Assembly (NCBI RefSeq): GCF_003171515.1
Contig: NC_089396.1
Span: 2,170,001-2,234,000 of the forward strand
Direction: 5' to 3'
Origin: Pyrenophora tritici-repentis
Lineage: Eukaryota > Ascomycota > Dothideomycetes > Pleosporales > Pleosporaceae
Length of the DNA: 64,000 bases
Shown here: positions 44,502 through 53,409 of the stretch, piece by piece
Position numbering within the stretch: the stretch's first letter is position 1
How the letters are laid out: every line of letters starts with the position of its first letter
Made by a program: the position numbers and the translations under genes
The notes under the pieces: generated by a model
Seen by the model: only the letters and a program-made list of their open reading frames with translations
Databases searched by the model: none
Told to the model about the DNA's origin: nothing

Positions 44502-46705
44502 CATTTGCTCCCCCATACACGGATGTGGTCAATGGATGGTTTCGTTCCTGTGAATGCCTCTTCAGGACTGACTTGCTTTCCATTGATCATAGGTCCTGTG
44601 TTTGTACGGTTGCGTAGGTATGCGTCTGCTTCGACAGCTTCATCCCAAAACTCAATTGGTAAACCAGCGTCTTTCAACATTGCTCTCATATCAGCTTCAG
44701 CAGTTTGGATGTTTCGCTCGGCTGGTCCATTCTGGTGTGAGGAAGCAATTGTTGTAGGCTGAATTTCCACGCCTTGTGTAACTCTCCATTCCTCAGCTTG
44801 CTGTAGAAGTTCTGGTGCATTGTCGGTTCCAGCAGCTTTGACTTTCTCGCCAGTTTGATGTTCTACAAAGGTCTTCCAGATTCGGAGTTCCCGTTGTGCG
44901 TCTCCCTTTTTCTTCAGCGGGATAACCCAGTTTTTCCGCGTGTAGCTATCAATAATTTGGAGGAACCACCTGTTTCCTCGTAGAGATGTTGGAAAGGGTC
45001 CAGCAATGTCAAACTGTACTAAGGCTAGCTTCGTGGCCTTGTGCTCTCTTAGCTGCTTAGGGATGCTGTTCTTCATCTTTGTCAGGGAACACACTTCGCA
45101 GATTTCAATCTTCTCTGGAACTTGAATCTTCTTCTGGAGAGTTGTAACTTCGTGGAGTTTGGCAATCTTTGTAGGTCCTAGGTGTGCGAAACGTCTGTGA
45201 TACAGCAGGTATCTCTCCTTTTCATTAACCTTAAGCTCGCTCTTAACTGGTGTATGGGGTTCCGTGCCTAGGAATGCTGTCTCGTGGTATCCATCGGCAA
45301 TGTGTGACACTACGTAGAGGCCGTCGTCCATAGTTGCTTTAATAATGATCTCCTTTCCTAGTTTGAAGCATAGTACGTGTGAATTGAAACGACCCTTCAG
45401 GCCTGCTGCGCAAATTCTTCTCCCTGATAACAAATTGACTCCAAGGTTAGGTACAAGCAGTACTTCTGACAACCATGTCGACGATCCGTCTTTACACACC
45501 ACTTGAGCTTCTCCTTTCCAGTCTGCATATAATTCTCCCCCTCCAACCCGAACTAGTCTTCGCTTGATCTTGATCATTCGTCTAAACAATGAGGGTTGGT
45601 CAGACATGTGGGAGGAGGCGCCAGTGTCGGCAGCCCAAGTAGATGGAGAGGCCTTACCGACAATGTCTTTTGAGAGACGGCATGTCTCAATTTCCTCGGG
45701 TTCAGAGTCTGAGGTCTCGGATAATTCATCTGACTCTGAATTGACTTCTTCGGCTCCATATGCTTTGCCAGTCTTTTTGTGAGAATTCCTTTGCTTGAGT
45801 GTCTTAATAGGCGGCTTAGATGATTTCTTAGCGTCGTATTCCTTAAGGAGCTTTCGAGCTCTCTCACGTCTTGGACAGTCTCGTACGCCATGGGCTCCGT
45901 CACAAAGGAAGCATTGGACCATAAACTTAGTACCAGATTCGGAGTCAGACGATAGTGGTGAGCTCTTGTGATTTCGGCGCTTGTAAGGCGGAACATACTT
46001 CTCCGTCTTCCGGAATGCTGGGAGAGCTTTTTCGTCGGCGTCTTGCTGGTCTCGAACCTCCTTCTCTTCCAGAAACTTAAGTTTCTGTTCAACCGTAAGG
46101 TTAAGTTGGGCGTTTAAGGTGTCAATCGTAGTCTTAAATTCTTTCGGGAGTGATCTAATAAGAACGAGTAGTAGTGCAGAGTCCTTGTAAGCTCCGTTGG
46201 TGTCAGCGTCTGCTGCTACGAGTTTGCGTCGGTATTCCTTTAGCTTTTCCCATGATCCAACAATTGTGTTCCCAGGATTGAATGTGAACGTTTGAATTCT
46301 GGTCATGTAAATGTTGGCGGTTGTGGCGTCAGTTTGGGTGTACTTCTTTTGTAGGTAGGCCCAGAACTGGAAGGCAGTGTCGTATTCGTCAATAAGGGCT
46401 TGGTCATCTTCAGTAAGCGACCGAAACAAGAGATCGATTGCAGTGGCTTCATCTTCTAGGTACTTGTCTCTTTTTTCAATGTTGACGCGGATCTTAGTAT
46501 GCTTGTCTGCTTCAGCAATTTCCAACTCTTCCATAGCCTCCGTTAGTTCACCGGCTATTGCTATTTGGCAGTGCTGTACCAGGTTTTTCTCGCAGACATA
46601 GAAGACTTTCTTCCCCTTAAGCTTGACCTTGTTTCGGCGGAACCAAGTATCGTGGTTTTCAGCTGTAAGTTGGGGAATCTTCCATTCTTCCTTCTCTACA
46701 GCCAT
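44494..46705 (-). pseudogene. Copia Gag, protease and integrase part, cut by hAT insertion
   Basis: About 737 codons from the Gag ATG at 46705 to the hAT insertion; the last few codons of the frame read into hAT DNA. Gag contains a zinc knuckle CFLCDGAHGVRDC, one residue shorter than the usual CX2CX4HX4C. Protease follows with WAADTGASSHMS. Integrase shows the HHCC zinc site (YHRRFAHLG ... CEVC), then DDE residues in QFDIAGPF, GTDNAPE and NGPAERN. No stops occur before the insertion point in the integrase C-terminal region (VWGSKCYS). Confidence 0.9.
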
Positions 46706-46774
46706 CTTGTGTGTTTTGAGTTGGTGAGACTATTATGCGAGCAAGGTACGTGGTATGATGCTAAGAGTGTAGGT

Positions 46775-46828
46775 GATGCGGGCGATGCGGGCGATACAGG
46801 CGATGCGGGCGATGCGGGCGATCCGGGT
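46775..46828 (-). repeat. Six 9-bp tandem units in the Copia leader
   Basis: GATGCGGGC repeated, with two variant units (GATACAGGC, GATCCGGGT). In the minus-strand frame ending at 46696 they encode Ser-Pro-Ala repeats within a 73-codon open frame that overlaps the Gag start; probably an upstream open frame or chance. Confidence 0.75.
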
Positions 46829-46934
46829 GATATTCTGCGGGCGGTGCAGTCGTTATCGGTTCTCGGGTGTAGAGACGGTGTATTTAAGTGTGATTGCGTG
46901 TTAACCGCGTTGTACACGACTTCTTTTCTTTTCT

Positions 46935-47026
46935 GATTCCTTCTTGAATCTAAGTCCTTCGTGACTTGGGTGGATGTTTTGATTCCTTCTTGAATCTGAG
47001 TCCTTCGTGACTCGGGTAGGTGTTTG
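46935..47026 (-). repeat. Two 46-bp tandem units in the Copia leader
   Basis: Units at 46935-46980 and 46981-47026 differ at about five positions. They lie in the transcribed leader between primer-binding site and Gag. Confidence 0.8.
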
Positions 47027-47046
47027 AAAACAATAACGTTGGGTTA

Positions 47047-47065
47047 GGCAACCGGGCTCATAACC
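47047..47065 (-). promoter_or_regulatory. Primer-binding site matching an initiator tRNA-Met anticodon region
   Basis: Directly after the 5' LTR the coding strand reads GGTTATGAGCCCGGTTGC. Its complement ends GGGCTCATAACC, the anticodon stem-loop of a tRNA-Met (anticodon CAT) rather than a tRNA 3' end with CCA. That is the half-tRNA priming type known for Drosophila copia and yeast Ty5. Confidence 0.7.
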
Positions 47066-47300
47066 TGTTAGAACAAGGTCTCCTCTGGTGGTATGACTAC
47101 CATAGGCGACCGAGTAGAGGTACGAAAGGTAACCCTGTATTGGATTGAACTTCACTAAGAGCTATTGTTCTATCTACTTGTTGTTATGATGATCTTAGGA
47201 CGTACATGACAGATCATCATTCCGCGTCGGTCCTTCTGCTCGGGCTTACTCCACGAACCTCACCTCGCCGACCTGGACTGAACCTAACATATTCTTAACA
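47066..47300 (-). repeat. 5' LTR of Copia element
   Basis: 235 bp, identical to 38762-38996, TG...CA ends on the element's coding strand, followed directly by the primer-binding site. Confidence 0.95.
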
Positions 47301-47380
47301 AAATCGTTGTTTCGGGTATCGCAGAAAAAAAGTAACCATCCTCCTCTCAACAGCCACGCCCGGCTCCCCATACTTGATGC

Positions 47381-48478
47381 CTAGTCACTGAGGTCAGGAT
47401 TTGCAACAAAGAGGCGCGTTCCCATGGTCATAGTTCTCTCGTCCACACTTCCTCTTCTCACCAGATCGTCTTTACTGCCCTTCTTCTCTGTCACGGGCGG
47501 CTTCAGCATACCTGGGGCGGGCATCTGACCCACATCGCCAAAGTTTCTTTCCCCACTACTTCCGCTACCGGTACTGAGATTTGTTTTTGTTTTGTGAAAG
47601 TAGCTGTTGTCGTTGGGAGCATTGACGTCGTACTCGGCTGGCGAAGGTGTAGGCTCTTCTTTGAGATCGCCAAGCTCGCCATCCGAATTCTGCGGTGGTG
47701 TGCTGTTGGAAGATATGCGGCCGGCGGGGTTTGCGTAAGACATGCGGCGTCCGGAGCCCAGGGAGCTGCGGCCTGAGCCGGTGCGGTGGTGGTACTGGCC
47801 TCCGTTCTTGACCGAGCCTGCGTCTTCGTCGTCGCCCTCGTCGACTTCCGAGGCACTCAGGCGCATGGGCACACCGGATCCAGCATACGTCACTGGTGCG
47901 TAGAGTGACGCTTTTGGCAGGCCGTGGTGACGGCCAATCTTGGATCGCACGCCGCCTGCCATGCTGGACCCTCCCGACGCACTCCGCGGGGGAACGTGGT
48001 GTGGCCCGCCTGCGACCTCCATGTTTGCGCGCATCTTGGCCTGCCGTTGCTGTGCGAGCATGCGTGGGTCTTCGTACTGGGCTCGGTCACACCAGACCGT
48101 GGCCTTTTGTTTCCGCATCAGGGCAACATATGAGGTGGGCGAATTGCCTCCGGAACGCGTGGATGAGGAGCGGCGCAAGGTGCCGCTGTTGGAGCGGTTA
48201 GGGGTGCCCGTAGTAGAGCTGGTCGACGACGTGGGCGTCCGGCGGAGGCTTGTCTGGTACTGGGTTGGGTATTGCGAATTCATACTGGCAGTCGTGGGCG
48301 ATTGAGTGGGAAAGACACCCGAGCTGGTGGTGCGCGTCCGCGAGTGGCCTGGCTGAATTGTGTCGTATTGGTGAGGCGGGGGCCGCACAGCGATGCCGGG
48401 ATTTGCTACGGGCTTACGACGGAGAGGAACAGCCCCGTAGGCGGGTTGTTGTGGTGGTTGCGTGACGATGGCCTGCAT
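47381..48478 (-). CDS. Conserved low-complexity protein of unknown function
   Basis: Single exon, 365 aa, ATG at 48478. The sequence is Ser/Pro/Gly/Arg-rich and mostly disordered, with one ordered block near residues 117-150 (SYVALMRKQKATVWCDRAQ followed by YEDPRMLAQQRQAKMRANME). That block looks like a conserved fungal motif but I cannot name the family. No signal peptide or membrane segment. The Copia element starts 80 bp downstream of its stop, probably within the 3' untranslated region, in the same transcriptional direction. Upstream lie 3 kb without recognised genes, as is often seen for regulated genes. Confidence 0.7.
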   Translation of the reverse strand: MQAIVTQPPQQPAYGAVPLRRKPVANPGIAVRPPPHQYDTIQPGHSRTRTTSSGVFPTQSPTTASMNSQYPTQYQTSLRRTPTSSTSSTTGTPNRSNSGTLRRSSSTRSGGNSPTSYVALMRKQKATVWCDRAQYEDPRMLAQQRQAKMRANMEVAGGPHHVPPRSASGGSSMAGGVRSKIGRHHGLPKASLYAPVTYAGSGVPMRLSASEVDEGDDEDAGSVKNGGQYHHRTGSGRSSLGSGRRMSYANPAGRISSNSTPPQNSDGELGDLKEEPTPSPAEYDVNAPNDNSYFHKTKTNLSTGSGSSGERNFGDVGQMPAPGMLKPPVTEKKGSKDDLVRRGSVDERTMTMGTRLFVANPDLSD

Positions 48479-51400
48479 CTTGGAAGAGGTGGATATTGAT
48501 TGCTTGATTGACAGCCTGACTAACTAAGCCGTACTCCCTCGCTTGAGTGGCAGACGGCGTGAAACACGGATCGGCGCCCTGACGTCAAGGTGAACTGTGT
48601 GGTAGAAACAAGCAACTATTGTTGAATGAAAGCACCCTGGATAGCCGTCAAGCACGCGGCAAAGAGGAGCCGGAGTTTATGTAGAAGATGTAATGGCGAT
48701 ATGGAAGATGCTGGCTTGGCGCCCCGCTTGCGTCGATGTTGCTGCAGCCCTGCAGTGCCAATGCACTGACTTCCCACTGCTTCCGACAGTCGGCTGAGGT
48801 GAGGTGACGTGCGGCAATCGCAAATCAATTGACGATGCTGACAGTGCTGGCACTGGCGATATTTGGCCGGCGGACGAAGCGGCGGCGATGGCGGGGGGGT
48901 TCTGTCGAGCCCCGCGGGAGAATTACTGTAGAAAGAGAAGATGTGTTTGGCGACAGGGGGCGAGGATGGCCGACGGTCGGGATTGTTGGAGAAATTCCCT
49001 GGTGGGCAACAGGGAGAGTACGGGCACCGAGTCTAAAGAAAGCTGTCAGCACATGGCGAACACGAGCCATTTCAGTGTTTGAGCAGGCCGGCAACGCCAG
49101 CTGATGCTTGCAACAAAGCAGCGTAGCGCGTGGGAACCAGCTTACAGAACAGGGTAACTCGACCTGGAATGGACAGACAGCTAGAAGCTACGGGCTAGAG
49201 GCTCCAAGGAACGTGGGCCGTCGTTAGGCTGGTAGATGTGGTGCGGGACAAGCAAAAAGGCAGTTGGCGCAAATATGCACGATACAATATCGACGGTATT
49301 GACTGGAGCGGCCGTAAAGAGGAAGACGCCGTGTCTTGTATCTTGGCCGCCGTCCGTCACAGCCGTCGACAGGCCTGGCGCTAGAAATGTGTGAGCCGAC
49401 ACTTGGGAACCACATCTCCACCCAAAAAACGTCAATGACGAAAGGCCCATGACTGTTGCTCCGCCGTGGCGTGCTCTCTCGCGCGCCCGCTCCCCTTGGG
49501 TTGCACGGCCATAGCAGCGCTGTGATAACGCCACAAAAACAGGAATCCACCTTGCTGTATAGCCAAACTGCCCCCAAAAACCGTCAAAATCCACACCCGC
49601 CCACGGCTCACGATGCTGCCTTTGGGCCCTGTCGGCCGAATCACCCTTGCCCATGTCCCCATGCCATGTCCAAACTTCGCCAAATCCAAATCCCATTTTC
49701 TGCATGTGCTCTCGCCTTGGACTCATGGCCAAACGTCGTAGCTCGGATCACGTCTGCGCTTAACACTTGCATGATCGCCTTTTGGTTGCAGCCGCCGCCT
49801 ACTCAAACATTACTTTGCTTTGCGAGTACGACTACAACACCTGTGACCCATCTGATCATGGTGACCTGATGACTGACCTGTCCGCCATGTTTCATCCTCA
49901 CCCCCTCCAGGCCTCATCAATACGAAGCCATGACCTCAAGCAACGTCAAACGCCTCACCACATCAACCCATGGTACGACTATCAACACCGGTTCCATGCC
50001 TGCCAGACCTCAACCCGGTGCCCATCTACTAGGATGCCATCAAGGCCCAGCACTAGCCTGAGGCAAATCATCACGTTTCATTCGCAGCGCCTCCCGGCTT
50101 TCCCTAACGTGCTGTGACGAACGGCCTGCTTGAGCCTCTCACTGTCTTTGCCGACAAAGTCCTAGTGGGGTCGCTATGCACGTCGATGCACCACCAGCCG
50201 TTCCCCGCTCTCTAGCACCGCCCACTCGCCCAAAGGAATCACCATCACCCAAACTACCTCGAGATCGCGATCTCAGCTGCTAGACACCTCCAAGCCAAAA
50301 GTGTTGAGCCTCCACATCCTCACACCATGCGCAGTTTTTTTAACCCTCAAACACCACCCCTCGGTCATGACCGAATCTTCTAGCACGGCCATAGTTGCCC
50401 CCCACAGCCACCTCCTGATCATCAATAAATGACATGCGTTTCCGATCAACCTTCGATATAGAATTAGGTGGAGATACGAGGCATGCTGCAATGTATTTCT
50501 GGAACGTCTTTGGGGGGGGATGCAACACAGATCGCACGTTGCGCACCAGATGGAGATGCACCTGTGGCGTCGCATCCCAGAGCGACATCGCGCCGCAAGC
50601 CCGCCGAGCGAAGAGGACCCTGAAAAGCTGAGTGAGGGTTTTTTTTACACAACAATACGGCAGATCATTGCTCCATGTGCCGCCGGCTGTTCATGACCCC
50701 GCGTTAGATGTTTCTCCGGCATGAAGCGAATGACCTATACGACGCTGCTGCAGCTGCTGCACATTGGCCTTATCGTATCTTTTTTCAGCTTCAATGATCC
50801 TTTCATGAGCCGATCAGAACATGGCGGTCGCTGCTCCTACGGGTCGTGCCCATGCCGTACCAAGCAACCCAACCCAAGCCGCTACTTGCTTGACTTTGCT
50901 CGTGATTAGTCGGCCTGTCAACATCACACCAGCTGGCCACGGAATTCCTCACTCAGCCAAACAAATCCCAAGCGCTCGGTTTGAGGGGTGTCGCACAACG
51001 TCCGCAGATCTCTCGCGCCTGCATGTCAGATCGCACACCATCTTCTTTCTGCTTACTCAGTTTTACCCTCCAAACGTTAGCGAGAAGGCGTGCGAGTAAT
51101 GCCCCTTGACCACAGCATGCGTGGGCACAACAGGTGGGCACGGTTGATGCCGTGCTGACGAGAACTGCACCTGCATCGTGCTACGACGAGTGGATAGCCT
51201 GTCTCCATTTCGCGTTATCGTTATCGTGAGATGCTGTTTTAGGAAATAAGCTTGCACTCTGTAGGCAGATGAGCCGGTTATTTCGCGCACTAGTCGTCGG
51301 AGATTGCTGGCTTGGGCGGTGATTGGTATCGACGGCTAGTTGATGAACTTCGTATGAAGTTGATGATTTCTTGTGCGTTGGTGATCTATGTCGCACAATG

Positions 51401-51556
51401 GCTTGATCTGCTGTGCATGCACAAATTACCTGTGAAGCGCGAGAACCGACTTGAAGATCTTGTGTGAATGGAATATCTGCTTCACGGATGTTTGCGGAGT
51501 CGGATGGTCGTATATCCGGAATCCAATTTAGTTCTTCAGCAACGTGCGTATCTGGC
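48479..51556. other. 3-kb region without recognised gene
   Basis: Open frames up to 183 codons exist (for example 49181-49732, minus) but show no domain, signal peptide or splice support and are compositionally like chance frames. The long upstream region may be regulatory or hold a long 5' leader. Confidence 0.45.
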
Positions 51557-52455
51557 CTAGTAAATATACGGTATCAACTTGTATGGTGTCTTCCGCTTGA
51601 ACTCCTCCCACTGAGCGCCATAGCGCTTTTCGCAATACTCGTTTAGAATGGGAATAGCACGGTTTGAGAAATCCCATGCGAAGAAAGCTCCGACCAGCGC
51701 CCCCAATGTGTAGCCTCCACCGGCCATGGCGTACCTACACTTGGTTAGCAAAAACAACTCCACGTCTCAGGCATTAGGCAATCCATTCAACATGTTCGCT
51801 TCCGTACGTACCCCGCTCTCCACACTGTGTATGCCCCGTAGTTGATGTGGCGAGCAAAGCTCCACAATCCACCGGTGTAGGCCTTGCCCTTGTTGTTCGG
51901 GTCGGCCTTGAATCGCTTACGTTGGATTTCCGCAACGAGTTCAGTGACGATACCAACAACGTACATGGAACCACCGATGAGTAACGCCGGTTGTGGAAAA
52001 TCACTCTCTGTCGAAGCAGATGTCGCGGAGATCAGGAAGGCATAACTGGCTAAGCTGTTGAATATGCCGTTGAATACCCCTATACTAATGGCGCCGCCGA
52101 CGGGCATTGGTTCTCCTGACAATGCCGTGACCCATATGTTTTGCTTGACAGCGGCACCAACCGCCATGCCAAACAACGCCAATCGGTATGGTGAAAGTCC
52201 GAGACCGTCGACGAGAGATATACCCGTACGTGTTGGAAGGCCGGGAGGTAACGTCCTTAACCCTACACGATGTAGGAGCGACGTGCCGAGGCCATTGGCA
52301 AGAATCGAGTATTGGAGGTAGGGTTCAACGGCGCGAATTAGAAAGAAGGTTGTCCTGCCGGCTGGTGTGGGTGTGTAATCGCCGCGCGCAATCAGATCTT
52401 TCTTCTTGGCCGCCTCTGAGCGAGGATCCGATACGCTTTCTTGTTGGTTTGGCAT
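51557..52455 (-). CDS. DUF1295/steroid 5-alpha-reductase-like membrane protein, two exons
   Basis: Model complement(51557..51734, 51812..52455), 273 aa, GTACGT donor and TAG acceptor, phases consistent. Several hydrophobic segments and the C-terminal signature of the DUF1295/steroid-reductase-C superfamily are present: GGLWSFARHINYGAYTVWRAGY, then PILNEYCEKRYGAQWEEF and KRKTPYKLIPYIY. The HxNY-x(n)-E-x-x-C-xxRYGxxWxxYxxxVpyrliP pattern binds cofactor in relatives such as sterol reductases and isoprenylcysteine methyltransferases. The exact substrate is unknown. The second exon supplies most of the signature, so the intron is required. Confidence 0.82.
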
Positions 52456-53409
52456 TGCTAATAGAGAAACTTTCTTCTGTTAGCATACGTAACAGAATGC
52501 CGGGAACGCGCGGCACACTACCTGTGCACTTTTTGGCTACCTCTACCGGTAGGCGATGATGTCGCCTTACAATATCCTACTTACAACAAGGACTTTGTCG
52601 TATTTCTGCTCACCTGGGAGTTGTGAGGTTCATGTGCGGCTTTGCAAAGAGGGGTGGACCTCGGAGAAGGATCATGACGTCAAAGCTATGCGGTACCAAG
52701 CTTACGGAAAGTTGATCAATATGCAAGGTACGATTACATCTTTACTGCCTAGAGGTAACATCAAATAACCTTGGCGAGTCTCCCCGTATATAATACAGAT
52801 ATGTTGTGTTTGAAGTAAGTCGAGACGAGATCAAGCTGTACCCACATTGGGCCTAGTCGGCGCGTGTTCCCGTGATCATCTAGATTAGCGCGTCAGACAA
52901 AGGGCATCGTCCCTTCTTTCACCACAACGTGATGTTTGTATATTCGTTCAGTCAGTCCTTTGTTTGCATCTTTTGTCCTACTCGGTTCTTTTCGATATCT
53001 TTTAGCTGCTAGTTATTGCAATAGTATTGCACAATCCCATACAAAGCTCGCCGATTACCCCACCTTTGTTATCTGACTAACGTTATAGTACTTGCGCGAC
53101 TATGTTGATGATATTGAGGCCAAGAACGCATGAATTGGTTTACTGTCAACCCCTGAAATTTCGAAAGAGTGAATTCGCATAGCAATACCCCACAAGCCTC
53201 AAAGTACAGATTACGGCGGAAAGCAGCGACACTGGAGAGCAGTGAATTGAGTGTTTTTGGGTTTGTGCAGGCGCATTCCAACAAGCACATCACTCGCCAT
53301 TGCCTCTGGGTATCTCAGCTCAAATCCCCCAACAGGACCAAATCCAACAAATCCAATTATTTATCAGTTCATCACCACTCAAATCCTACAATATATAACC
53401 ATTTCAATC
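52456..53409. other. Divergent intergenic region
   Basis: Promoters of the DUF1295-like gene (minus) and the ligase gene (plus) are expected here. No other gene recognised. Confidence 0.5.

Larger units (their letters stand above)
38762..47300 (-). mobile_element. Ty1/Copia LTR retrotransposon, interrupted by a hAT element
   Basis: LTRs of 235 bp at 38762-38996 and 47066-47300 are identical on direct comparison and have TG...CA ends. The flanking AAATC at 38757-38761 and 47301-47305 is a 5-bp target duplication. The coding strand is minus, so 47066-47300 is the 5' LTR. Gag, protease, integrase, reverse transcriptase and RNase H occur in Copia order. The element spans 8539 bp, about 5390 bp without the nested hAT. 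It is inactive in cis because of the hAT insertion and one frameshift, although the LTRs indicate recent integration. Confidence 0.95.

Noticed and set aside
46696..46917. 73-codon frame with Ser-Pro-Ala repeats as a separate gene
   Set aside because: Product of the 9-bp repeat in the Copia leader; recorded as a possible upstream frame only.
49181..49732. 183-codon open frame on the minus strand
   Set aside because: No domain, signal peptide or splice support; Trp/Arg-rich composition typical of chance frames in GC-balanced intergenic DNA.
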